Assembly (NCBI GenBank): GCA_003117195.1
Contig: BDSI01000197.1
Span: 1 to 64,000, forward strand
Reading direction: 5' to 3'
Source: Eudorina sp. 2006-703-Eu-15
Lineage: Eukaryota; Chlorophyta; Chlorophyceae; Chlamydomonadales; Volvocaceae
Length of the DNA stretch: 64,000 nucleotides
The notes beneath the pieces are model-generated. The model was given only the letters and a program-made list of their open reading frames with translations. It searched no databases and was not told where the DNA came from. Shown here in pieces: positions 1 to 11,258 of the stretch. The position numbers and the translations under genes are program-made. Every line of letters begins with the position of its first letter. The stretch's first letter is position 1.

Positions 1-582
1 GGACAACGGAGCCATGTCACTAGCTGGGATGGCACAACAGCCTACTGTCACACAAAAAGCACTACGTATACGCTCTTCTCCTGGCTACAGGACATAACAG
101 CAGATCGCCCAGCAGTACATATAGCGCGCATCCCTTGCGACCTATCTTAGCGGCAGGCGAGCCCCATCCAAGCACAGCGCCTGTCGCATCACACTGATGG
201 CAGCTGTGCAGCACTCCTGCTGCCAGCAGCCGGCTTTCCACTTGGGAAAGTTGTGTCCTGGCAGGCCGTCTGCGTGTGCGTTTACTGGCGTCTAGCAGCG
301 TCACGCGGCGTCAGTATCCGGGCAGAGCCGTACCGTACAGTGGTCATGTCATGTGGCCGCTGCAGCGGGTTGCGTGGGTGCGTGCAGCGTTGGCGTGTGT
401 GCGGCGCGTGGGGCGTTGGCGTGTACGAGACGGGTTGCTCTGGTATAACCTTTGATCCCTTGGGGGTTGCTATAGCGTTTATTCATTATCTTCCATACAT
501 AACGCCTTGATGATGGAATGCGGTATGACTTTACTCAAGAAAGCACATCGGTAGAGCTGTATCACGCACCTGCCCTAGAGTA

Positions 583-608
583 GCGGATTTAGCTCAGCTG
601 GGAGAGCG
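583..608 (+). ncRNA. tRNA 5'-half-like sequence (A box)
   Basis: The 26 bases starting GCGGATTTAGCTCAGCTGGG match the acceptor strand, D stem (GCTC/GAGC) and D loop of a eukaryotic or plastid-type tRNA such as tRNA-Phe. They include a Pol III A box. Downstream I find no anticodon arm that pairs, no GGTTCGANNCC T arm and no 3' acceptor strand complementary to GCGGATT. It is therefore probably a tRNA fragment or the head of a tRNA-derived SINE, not a working tRNA gene. Confidence 0.4.
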
Positions 609-2031
609 GAGGTCTTGCCGGCTTCTGCAGTCGCCGATGACCGAATTTATTTCTGGCCTTCCAAGTATTTCTGGTGTCCAAACAAAATAACAGCGGTCAT
701 CATTACATGTTGGAGTCATGCATGGCATCCATATTATTGCTCCCTCCCGCTGCTGTGGAGTCCTTGCAACGCACCGACCATTGATCTGTAACTCCTGCCT
801 ACAACAACAGCCTACCACCGCCACCAAATATATAGGCAGTTAGGCACGCCTTCGTGTCTGTACCCGTACAACCAGGCCTGCTAGCTGCTATCATCGCAGA
901 CTCGGGTCATTACCACCAGGTAATCGGGAGCGAGTTAAGGGTTGCCCCAGTAATCGACCGTCAAACGGGGGACTTAAACGGGGTCAGTAACTGATGGTTT
1001 ACTGGGGTCGGGCTGCAATAGGGACGATACGACAGCGCTCGTGCGTTTGATTGTGGGCAGCAGATACAGTACAGTGCACGCATGGCCCATGCACGCCCTT
1101 GTTGCCGGGCGGGGCCGTCATTCATCCAGCAGCAGGCGAACGGAACACACAACCCACTGGCCAACCGCGACAGCCTTCACATGCCTAGAGGCGCTCAACA
1201 CCTACCAACTTATCTACCTACCTACCTACCTCCTGATGAGCGGTGCATCGCCTAGCTAATAATCGGTGCGTGCATTGCATCGCCTTAGCAGGCGTGCACG
1301 GAAATCCTCTCCAGATTGCGTGAGATGCACTTCGCTATCCGCCCCTCAACCGAGTTGAGGCCCGTCATTAGCGTCATACCGCATACCGTTCATCAGTCCC
1401 CAAAACTCAATCCGCCAAATAGTCAAGCATGTGTGCCGGCGCGTGTTCATTTTCGCACCGGTTGCCAACGATTGACCGACCGTGCAGACTTCTGGATGGG
1501 CGCATGGGACGACATCACATGGGAGCGCAGAAAGCGCAGTCTGTCTAGTTCGCATGCATGAAAAGACGAACGAACACATACATGTACGGCGGGTTTCTCG
1601 TTAAAGACACGTTCGATCCCGCCCGTACGTCACGGCACGCAAACTACGTACATCAACGCACCCGCCTACCTTATGGTGCAGCGTATGACAGGTATGTATC
1701 ATTAAGCACGCCGACGTCGTCGTCTGAATGTATGGGTATGTAGCAGGCGGCTCCAGATAGCAGCCACCTACTAAGAAGCACCATGTATCCACCTACATAC
1801 CGCGCCACCCACGCACAAAAATACCGTGCGTGTGTAATATAGCCGGCCCATCCGTCTCAACCTAACCCGCCGCTTTGACGACACGATGACGTACATGACA
1901 TGGCGACCGCAGTCGTCGTCCCTGCTGGCAGCGAATGAAAGAATGCGTCCATAAGCGGACGGACCCCATCCAAGCAAAAGGTAGGGATCATTGGCGCCTA
2001 CGTACGTGCGTACCCGGACAAAACACAACCA

Positions 2032-2072
2032 TGATCCCGTTGGGGTCCGCTGTAACATTCATTCATTCAACC
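2032..2072 (+). repeat. LINE-tail-like dispersed segment
   Basis: The words GGGGTCCGCTGTAACATTC followed by ATTC repeats resemble the 3' terminus of the LINE copy at 43071-43140, which has GGGGTCCGCTGTAACATCC and a TAA/TGA-rich tail. This is probably a 5'-truncated or decayed copy of that tail. Confidence 0.4.
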
Positions 2073-2598
2073 ATGAGTGCGGTGCGTGTATGGGGTGCCC
2101 TCATCATACACGCACACTTACAGAGCAGCGAGGTGTCCCGCGTGGGGAGATAGATGCGACCTGCAAGCACAAACCTGCTACTCTCATACATCCCGTGATG
2201 AAGGCCCTGCCTTCGTTCCCCGCGTCGTCCCGGGGCAAGCACTGCCGCTGCTGCTGGCTAAGCCATTTCATTCGTCCGGGGAACTATCTACTCCATCCGG
2301 CTCGCTCGTTAATAAGCCACTAGCCTAATCAGCCTCCATCCGTCACCCGCCAGGCTGCGTATGTATTCCCGCCAGGCCGCTGCTGGCGCCGTGATACATG
2401 GCCCAGTCATGGGTTCGTTGTTTGTGCGGCCTCCTGACGCTGCTGCATACATGCTTGCCTCTGTCTCTGGCCAACCGGGTGATGACGACCAACGGACGAA
2501 GTCTCCTATTAGCTGTCCTCGTGTAGGCCTGATAACGCCGCCTGCCTTAGCTAGGTGCACATTATCAAAGGCGAGCCGACCAGCAGTCTCCAAATCAG

Positions 2599-2678
2599 CA
2601 ACCACCCAACCATGTACCCAACTAACTACGTAAATCCGCAACCACCCAACCATGTACCCAACTAACTACGTAAACCCG
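2599..2678. repeat. 40-bp tandem duplication
   Basis: Two adjacent copies, 2599-2638 and 2639-2678, begin CAACCACCCAACCATGTACC and differ by one base near the end (AAATCC versus AAACCC). No coding role is apparent. Confidence 0.85.
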
Positions 2679-3660
2679 TAAGTTCACGTTCGTTCAAGGC
2701 CGCCGCCTTGCGTGCAGCTTATGCGTGATGAGGCCCATCCATTGAACTTCCCCGCACGTTGCAACGAACAGCCGCCAACATACAGCCCGCTTCCCGTGGC
2801 AGAGGCTGCCGTGGGGATCGTGGTTTCAACAACAAACTATACACAACGCCGCATGCACCACCGCTGTCGCTGCGCGGCCCTTCGTTATTTGATCCCCGCC
2901 CTCCACATCTATCATGGCGGCAGGCATGTAACGCAGTACTGCAGCAGCCGTACATACATGCACGGCCTGCTGTACCGCCGTACCGACAGGCCGTCATTTT
3001 TCCTATTCTCCTCCGCCCATCGTGATGGCGGTCATACGTGCATCACGCACATGTACGAAGGTACGTGCGTACGGCGAACGGCGAAAACGGTCCGTCCAGC
3101 TTTACCGCGTGATGAAAAACACGCATGTATGTGTCAGACTCATAAGTTTTTTTCTACTGTATGTCGATCTTGGTACACGCAGTTATTCATCCAGCAGCCA
3201 CGCCGGAAGTCCTGTACGTCTTGCTGGCGATAATCCATGTGTTGCGGCTCATCAACCCAACGGCTCGCCTCGTCGTTCGGTTCGTGCGTGCGTGCGTGAC
3301 CAGAGCGAGGCGCACGGACGACTGCTGCCCCCTAGATAGCTACCTGCAACTAACGAACCGCTAGCGCATACTTTAAACCGCCTCGTCTGCTGGCCAGCAC
3401 ATACGTACAAGCAATACACCGCCTCGTCTGTTATTAGTTCGTTGCTTTATTTATGATCTGCTGATTCTCGTTCATCGAGCCGCCGGCAGTGCGTGCGGCT
3501 GCTGCCCAAAACAAATAAACGCCGTACATGGTGCTGCAACTGGTTACTGCTGTAATTGTATACTATGTGCTGCATGCTAGCCAGCCGGTCGCCGCCGCCG
3601 GTAGGTGCAGATCGATCGATAAGTAAGACCGTCGCTGGATATCGCCCCCGCCGCCGGCGC

Positions 3661-3762
3661 CGCATGCTCATGCCTCATCACCACCGTCACCTCATCCACC
3701 ACCACCTCACCAGCCGCATGCTCATGCCTCATCACCACCTCATCCACCACCACCTCACCAGC
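3661..3762. repeat. 48/54-bp tandem duplication, His/Val-rich when translated
   Basis: Two copies, 3661-3714 and 3715-3762, start CGCATGCTCATGCCTCATCA; the second lacks six bases. Translated on the minus strand they give Val/Glu-rich text with RHEHA. They could be a repeat at the extreme C-terminal end of the minus-strand gene that begins at 9297, or non-coding DNA just past it. Confidence 0.6.
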
Positions 3763-3825
3763 GCATTACCAAACGCATGCGAAGGGTCTCGTCAGCCCCC
3801 TCTCGCTCGACTCCTCACCAGACGC

Positions 3826-6800
3826 TCAAAAGCGACCGGATCGCGGCCGAACCTGTTCCGGCGGTGCCACCAAACGCCGCCTCCGCCGCGTGCCATTCCG
3901 CTTCGAAAGTATCCTGCGGCGGCGGCGATCCCACGGCGGGCCGCCGTGCACGCTTCGGAGCCGGCGGCGGCACCGGCAGAAAGTCATGATGGCGGCCGAC
4001 GGACCCCGGCGGCCACGACGACCGCTCCTCATACCCGTCATGCGCCCGCGGATGCCGCCGAAGCCGCAGACAGCAGGGGCGTCACCGAAGGCCGCTGCCA
4101 ATTCTGCTGCTACTGCTTCTGCCGCTGCCGCATCACCCACGTCCGCGTCCTCATCTGTTCCTGCTGGGTAATCCCGCGGTGGTGCCCCCTCCGCCGATAG
4201 CGGCGCGAGGTTGCCGCGTCCGCCGTTCCAAGCAGCAGCAGACGTCTGTCGTCGTCCGCCGTCATTATGATGAGGACCGTGAGGGCCGCCGTCCGGTGCC
4301 GATGCCGTGGCCTCTTCATCAGCGCCTGTGGCTTCGGTCGGCCCCGCCGGCGCTGCCTGCGCCGTACACGGTAGTTGCCCGGGGAGATCCAGCCGCGGGT
4401 ACGATCGTCGTACGGGATCCAGCAGCACCCCCGCCGACGCCTGCTGCCCCCGCGCTGCCCCTCCCCGCCGGCCTCCGCCTCCGCCTCCGTCCGTCCATCG
4501 CTCCGGCAGCCCCACCGCCGCCAGCCCCGACTCGACCGCCGCCGCGCTGAAGGACCGAGCGAGCTGCCGAACAGCGCCAAACGGTGGACAGACCCATGGG
4601 TCGACACCGAGTGCGCCGGCCGCCGCCTCCCACTCCGCCCAACTGGTGGTGCTGCTGGAGCTGCCGCCGGCGGGCGGCAACATCTGCGGCGGCACCAGCA
4701 GCTCCAGGGGTGCCACCCCGGGTACGTGACCTGCTGTGGTGGTGAACGCGGGGGCGCGCTCATCGCACCCGCCAGTGCGGGTGCCGTGTCGTCGTACACG
4801 CCGTACTCGTCATCCTCGCCATGCCGTACCCGCGCACCGGCCTGCACCGTACGCCGCCCAAGGACGTCAAGGATCGGAGCGCGGTCGTCGAGGTGCGGGG
4901 CCCCGTGAGGTTGGAGAGCTTCGGCGTCGCCGCTGCCGACGCCGACGCCATCGGCGAATCCGCCGAGAGCTGCGGAATGGCCTCCAATGACAGTCCCCCT
5001 CGGCCGGCATCGGCTGCCCTGCCCCTTGTTCCGCTGGACCCACATCAGCACGCGACCCGACGGCCCCTTGTTCCGCTGACACTGAAGCCGACGCCGACGT
5101 CGACGACGCCGGAGCTGCCGTACGCGCCGTCGTCAGCGCTGCGGCCATCTCGCAGGCCAGGAAGGTCAGCAGCTGCTCCTTGCCCCGACGGCTGTGAGGA
5201 AGTCGAACAGCCGCATGAAGGCCGCCTCCGCAGGGGCTGAACCCACCGCCGCGCCAGCCGCCGCCGCCGCCGTACCGCTGCCGCTGCCGCTGCCGCCGCC
5301 AGTGCGGCCCGAGGAAGACAGGACCGCCGCCACGTCATCCATCAGCGGCGAGAAGTGCTCCTGCCAGGCCCACGCCGCAGCCGCCGTCAGGTCCGGGGAC
5401 AACGGCCAACCGCCGGTCGAGACATCCCTGGTGTTACTGCCGCTGGGTGGTGGTGGTGGTGATAGTGGGCACAACGGGAAGAGGTCTTCCTGAAGCTGCG
5501 CGGATATTGTCGCCGCGCCCGCCGACGCCGCCGACGTCGCGCTGTACGGGTCCGCGGCCACCGTCGCTGCCGTCAGCGGCACCGTGAAGGCACCAATCTC
5601 GGATGCGGACGCGCCGGCTCGGGCGCCCGCTGGTGTGTTACCTGGGACGGCAGTGCCGCCGATCTGGACCGTATGATGAGGCGTCGCAGCGGGCGGCGTT
5701 GTGGCGACCGCTGAGCGCACTGAGGGGGCGGCGGGGGCGGCGGCGGCGGCGCCGCCGCCGCCGGTCGCCGCCGCGAGTGCCGCCAGCTGACACAGCCGGC
5801 TGTGCGGCGCGTCAGGAAGCCCCTGCCGTACAGCTTCTGAGAAAAGATCAATCAGCTCCGGAACCACGTGCGGCGACACCGCCAGCAGCGAGAAGCTGAG
5901 CAACGGTGCCCGCGGCGGCAGCGCGGGTTGCGGTGACGGCGGCAGCCCCTGCGCCGCCTCCCGCTGCGATGCCGATTGTCCCACTGGCTCGGCGGGTACA
6001 GTTGCAGCCGGATCTGCCCGGCGAGCTCAACCGCAGGCAGGGAGACACTGCGAAGCACGGGTGATGGGGCAGGGGAACAGACAAGGCACGCTGCTAGGGC
6101 CGGCTGCTAGGTACGTTGCAGACGGGTGCTAGGTAGGGGATCTTCTGCTTTGTGACCCAAGGTCCGATCCGCCCCCAAGTGGTGCGGCTTCTGCCGATGG
6201 AAAGGTGGCGGAGCCGCATGGGTGGGTGGGTCCGCGTCTTCTGTACGCCCCGTGCTACTAGCCAGCCAGGCAGCCAGCCAGGCAGGTACGAGCTAGTTAG
6301 CGGTGGCGGCAGCCCAAAGCCACTCGCAGAAACAGCAGGTGCGCACAGGTGCACACAGGTCCACACGAGAAGGCCTGGTGACAAACCAAAATGGCCATGT
6401 CGCTCGCGGCCTCACCTGACCGTGGCGACAGAAACAGCCCCCGCGGCGGCGCCGCTGTCGACTGACCCCTGGGTCGCGCCGTCACACGGCACGAGGCTCA
6501 TGACGAGCGGCGCCGGCGCCAGCAGGGCGGTTTGCTCGCCCTCGCCCGGCTCGACGATAAGCCTGCGCATCGCCGGGGGTCCAATCAAATCGGTGCGCGG
6601 GCTGCCTTTAGGCGCCTTGGCCTCGGCACCTGGGACTCTGAACCGGTTGGCAGAAATGCACATGGGTCGTGGATATCGTGGCCGAAGTACAACCCGGGGA
6701 GCGGACACGGCACTCCGCCAGTCCAACAGTTGGCGAGGTGCAGCGGTACAGCAGTACAGCTTGCAGCGGTACCGTGGTACAACTAGCAGCTGTACGGCGG

Positions 6801-9297
6801 CAAAGCTAACAGCTGTACGGCGGTACAGCTTGCGGCGGTACGGCGGCACAGCTAGCAGCGGTACGGCGGTACAGCTAGCAGCAGTATGTCGGTACAGCTT
6901 GCAGCAGTAAGGAGGTAAAGCTGGCAGCGGTACGGCGGTACAGCTAGCACTGCTTGCCGGTGCTACCGGGCCTCCGGGAGCCGGGCCTCCAGAGGTTGGG
7001 ACTGCGCTCGTCGGCCCCAGTGGCGCGCCCTCCACCTGACCACCCGAAGAGCCGCGGAGAGGCCAACCCATGCGTGTGCCCCGCTCGGTCGATTCAGTAA
7101 CCCCTGGCCTCCGGGCCCCAGCCTGAGTGATCATAGCGGTAGCGGGGCGCTCACCTGACTGGCATCGCCAGCGGGGCCTTGGCAAGGGTCCGGGGGGACG
7201 ACACCGCTCCCGCCGCCGCCGCCGCCGCGGCCGCCGCCGCCGAGGCTGATGCCGCCGCAGCCGACCTTAACGTCGGCGTCCTCGACGCCATCGGTGTGGC
7301 CGCGGGAAGCCGCTCCAGCTGGGTACCCCGGGCCGCGGCGGCGCCCGATGACAACGAGGGCATTGCCCCGGCGCACGAGCGGGACCGCGGCGGCAGCGCG
7401 GCGGCGGCGGCGGCGGCGGCGGCGAATCGGCGCTCCGAAGCCATGGCCGGACAGGACGCAGAAGCGCACACGCGCGGCAGCGCTGCCGCCGCCGCCGCCG
7501 CCGCTACCTCCAGCGGCGCCGGCAAGCCTCGCGTCACATCCGCCGTACAACCGCCGTCCACGACGCCGTGCAGCGCATCGTCGGATCTGCTCCACGTCAG
7601 CGGCGGCGCCGCCGCCGTCACGCCCCGCATGCCTGACACGTCAGTGTTGCTCTCGGCCGCTGGCGCCTCCACTGCCATGAGCGCCTCAGCCGCCACGCTG
7701 GTATCGGTGACGGTGGCAGCGGCGGCGGCAGCGGCAGCAGCGGCAGCAGCGGCAGCAGCGGCAGCAGTGGCGGCGGCCTTTCCCGTACATGCGCACGAGG
7801 ACGGCGGCGGCAGCGGAGCGAAGGTGGCGCTCAAAAAGGGGCTTACGCACGCGGGCATCAAACCGCCGCCACCGCCACCGCCACCGCCGCCGCCGCCGCC
7901 GCCTTTGCCGGCGCCGCCGGTCAAGATGAGCCGCAGCCAGCCGTCAGGATCACCTGCTCCGGTACCGCCGGTTGCGGCCAGGGTCTGGTGCAGGCGCAGC
8001 GCTGACGGCAGGGGCGGCTGGGGCGGCCCCGGCGGCTGGTGTCCCATGGGTCGGCCGTCGTCGCGGACTACGCGCTGGGGCGGCGGAAGGCCGCCTCCCC
8101 GCACCTCACGCGGCGGCGCGGATGTGGCCTCCGACACCTCCTGGTCTTGGTGCCGCCGGTATTGCTGCTGGTGTTGCTGCTGGTGTTGGTGTTGGTGTTG
8201 GTGCTGGTGGTACTGCTGCTGTTGTTCGTACTGCTGCATTGCATAGGTGGGGAGCTGCGACACCGCTGCGGGCGAGGGCGCGCGTGGAGATTCCGTGCTG
8301 CCGAGGCTTGAGCTCAGGTAGGCACTGGGGCTCGCTGGAGGCGGCACCAGACCCACGAAGGGCGAGAAGGAGTCCGTGGGACTGGTCGGCAGCCGCGACC
8401 CGACGGAGCCGCTGCTGTCGGACGAGCCCCTGTTCATCACCCCGTGTGCTGCCGCGTCACTAGTGCTGCAACTGCCGCACCCGCCGGCGGCGGCGGCGGC
8501 GGGGGCTGTGGCACCACAGCCGCCACCGCCGCCGACAGATGGCGGATGGACGCCGGCGGCGGGAACTGCGGCGGCGGCAGCGGTGGCGGCGAAGTCGGCG
8601 CGGGGACAGCAGCCTCCGCGGCGGCGGTCGAACAGTGCGTCGCGGCCGATGAGAAGAACGACTCCTCCGACAGAGTAGACGCGAAGCCCGCCGGAGCCGT
8701 GCCTGTCACGTCGGAGCAAGCCGGCGGCGTCATGAAGCCGCCGGTGGCGTCGGAGCCGTACGACTGCGCCAGTGAGTTGCCTGCAGTAGCGGGCCCGCTG
8801 GCCGATTTCCGGTGGCTGACCTGAAGCAGGATTCGGACGTGGCTGGGAGTCCCTGCTGCTACAAAGGGTGGCCAGATCAGGACAGGAGACGCGACCCAGG
8901 AGTATTCGGACTGCGGCCGTTGCGGAGCGCTCGACGGACAGCACCGCTGCACCGCATCCATTTGATTTTGAATCTCATCCGTGCTGTAGCTGGCGGCCTT
9001 CTCTTCGTTTCGGCGCTGCTGCGAACCTGATTCCGGAATTATTCGCTCTTTTGCGGATGACAGGCGCGGTTGCTGACAAGGGTGCAGTTGCCAGGAGGAG
9101 GACCAACGTGCCTCGCGGCTGCTGTGGCCCGGCGTCCGTCCCGGTGAGTTCGCTGTGGAAGTAGAGTCCGTTCTAAGGAGCGCAGCAGTGGCCTGACCCC
9201 GCTGGTGATGCTGGCTGCTTTGAGCTTCCCCGGTCTCGGGCGGCGGGTGTGCCGTTGTTGCTGCCCGCATCGCCGCGGTGCGGTCACGATGAGGCAT
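3826..9297 (-). CDS. Low-complexity protein gene of unknown function, several frame breaks
   Basis: I do not recognise a family. Coding character is visible on the minus strand from an ATG at 9297 (MPHRDRTAAMR) through Ser/Pro/Ala/Gln/His-rich sequence to a clean donor at 7155, then exon 6637-6416 and a third exon starting at 6047. Donor and acceptor phases agree at both junctions (phase 2, completing Arg and Ser codons). The best coding frame changes without splice signals near 8490, 5985, 5170, 4900 and 4720, and a last frame ends with TGA at 3826. Segments such as LIDLFSEAVRQGLPD and QLLTFLACEMAAAL look like helical protein; others are poly-Ala, poly-Gly and HQ repeats. Either the assembly has indels in GC-rich repeats, or the gene is decaying, or small exons are missed. 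The neighbouring CobW gene, read the same way, shows no such breaks. Exact exons after 6047 are uncertain. Confidence 0.5.
6738..6952. repeat. GTACGG minisatellite in an intron
   Basis: About nine degenerate copies of a unit near 23 bases, typified by AGCAGCGGTACGGCGGTAC followed by AGCT. It lies between the donor at 7155 and the acceptor at 6637 of the minus-strand low-complexity gene, so it is intronic in that model. Confidence 0.7.
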
Positions 9298-11258
9298 GGC
9301 CTTCTAGAGTTGAATCGGGCTTTTGAACGAACCTGCTTGCTGGCCAAGGCCTTCTTAGGCCGTGTGTCGACATCAATCAAGAAACCTCAGGAACCGGATT
9401 GCCAGCTATGCCAAAGTCCAAGCTATTATACTTATCTCCCGCAATTGTTTAGGACAGCTTGACGAACGATACAACCCTAGCAACTTGTCGGCGATTCTGT
9501 ATGTACGGCAGGGGTGACGAGGTGCAACGCGGGAAAATGTCACGGGAAATTGTCGTCCTTAGGTTCATCCTCAGCGCGCGATGCGGATGTATGAAGGCCA
9601 GAAATTCCCTGCATGTCACCGCAGGCTGAGTTCAAAATCTATTTCCGGCATTCATTTCCCGACTCAGATCTGCGTCGACCTTCCAAAGTCAAAATAAAGT
9701 CCATCCATGAAAGCAGGCAGCCCGCCGGCAAAGCTGTCCGTTATTACTGCTCCTGCGCTCCTTGCAGCGTCGCCTGCTTATACGTGCACTGCCAGGAAAG
9801 CAGTCCAACAAGCACCAAAACATGGGATGGTCCCTGGACGCACGGTCGTTCCCATAGCGCAGTGCAGGGACGCCTCCATTTATCCTCGCTTGCTTTCGCT
9901 ATCCGAATAGCCTCTCTTTGTCTCTGTACTTCGCATCGTAATCAGCATCGGCAGCTCTCTGTCTGGTACCGTGCTGCACTGCACTGGACTATCGGCCCTT
10001 CAAATAAAAGCCTCCGGAATTAGCACTAACAATCCAAGTAACGCCACTGCGGAACACATAAAACCCAAATCACTGCTGTCGAGTCAACCCCACCTGCACG
10101 TCGTCCTGCGCACACAATCTCCACGTCCCGTGCACACAACGCCCAACTCCCAAAGAAACAATGCACGGACGGCACAAACAGAAGGCAACGGGAACAGCAA
10201 GCGGTAACCGTTACCAACCGCAACACCGTGCGAATGCCGAACGGAATGTGCCCAAAGCGCTTCCCCTCAGATCAACCCCTTGGCCCCACGTGCTTTCCCC
10301 GCCATGCGGGTGTACGCCCCTCACGTAATGCTGCCGTGAATGCGTCGTACTTGGCTTTGAACGCTGGCAGCGGGTTTGAGTCGTCGTCGTAGCCGTCCGC
10401 CTCGCAGTCCCACCCGCACCTGTCCAGGAGTAGTGGAGATCGATCGTGCGGGCAATAATGAACGGCATGTGTACGGCATAATATGTACGGAGTGTACCGC
10501 GTGCGGATGGGGCTTTCGCAAGGGCGTGTGACAATCTGCTGACCTGGTGCTCTTCTGCGGCTGGCACGAGTGAGTGTAGTGATAGGAAAAGCGAGGTCGC
10601 ATTCTCGCATAGGGCCCAGGAAAGCCAACGGTTAGGCCATGTAACGAACCTAACGAATTTACCGGAATCCGCCCTTCACGGACGTGACTTCGCGGTGCCA
10701 CCGAGGTCTCCCTTGCCTTGTCTGGTTAGTCCCCAAATTGTTTGATGCCCGACCGCGCGCCGAGCCTCCCACCCACCTACCTACCCAACCCGCCCATCCA
10801 CCCCACCATGCGCACGCGCTTGAGCTCAGCTTCCCATGCATCTAACCCCACCGCCAACACAGTCTACCATGTAACGTGCTGCCCCCAATACTCCAACCCG
10901 AAAACCCCACCCGACCCCCACACCAACCCCGACCCACCTGACGCACTCCGCGTCCCAGTCCTCCCCAAGCCACCAGGGGCAGCCGCACCGCAGACAGGGC
11001 ATGCGCGGCCAGTACACCCCGCGACCGCGCGGGCCGAATTGCTTATACACTCCCGGTTTGCCGTACTTGCCTGCAGTACACATCACGGTTGGGCCACGCG
11101 GAGACTGACGAAAGGGGGGACAGTGCCCAGGCCAACGGACCCAGGGGAGGTGACCTACGCTTGAAACGAAAACATTTTGAAAACGTTTAATCGTTGCATC
11201 ATTCTTAATGACATTACATTACGTTAGGTAATTACAGAACTGCATAACACAAGACACA
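9298..11258. other. Intergenic region between two minus-strand genes
   Basis: It lies upstream of the ATG at 9297 and downstream of the stop at 11259, so it should hold the 3' UTR of the CobW gene and the promoter of the low-complexity gene. I see no frame with domain-like sequence and no obvious tandem array. Two TTACA words near 11214 and 11232 give TGTAA on the minus strand. Confidence 0.5.
11232..11236 (-). promoter_or_regulatory. TGTAA polyadenylation-type signal
   Basis: TGTAA on the minus strand lies about 23 bases past the stop codon at 11259; another TGTAA-like word lies about 20 bases further on. TGTAA is the usual poly(A) signal of Chlamydomonas and its relatives. The short distance from the stop is unusual, so the second copy may be the one used. 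Confidence 0.45.

Larger units (their letters stand above)
1..3659. other. Gene-poor 5' region with short repeats
   Basis: I see no convincing gene here. Open frames on both strands are short, Cys/Arg-rich and lack domain-like sequence or consistent splice sites. The stretch carries many ACGTAC/GTACGT words, a CTAC repeat at 1213-1231, a 40-bp tandem duplication at 2599-2678 and a LINE-tail-like segment at 2032-2072. Base composition is less GC-rich than the gene-bearing part of the window. Confidence 0.5.

Noticed and set aside
583..660. A complete tRNA-Phe gene
   Set aside because: Only the 5' half matches. No anticodon stem, T arm or complementary 3' acceptor strand follows within 100 bases.
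7179..8246. 355-codon plus-strand Ala/Pro-rich frame
   Set aside because: Antisense shadow of GCC/GGC repeats in the minus-strand low-complexity gene.
9613..10023. 136-codon plus-strand frame
   Set aside because: No domain-like sequence, Cys/His-rich composition typical of intergenic DNA here, and no splice partners.
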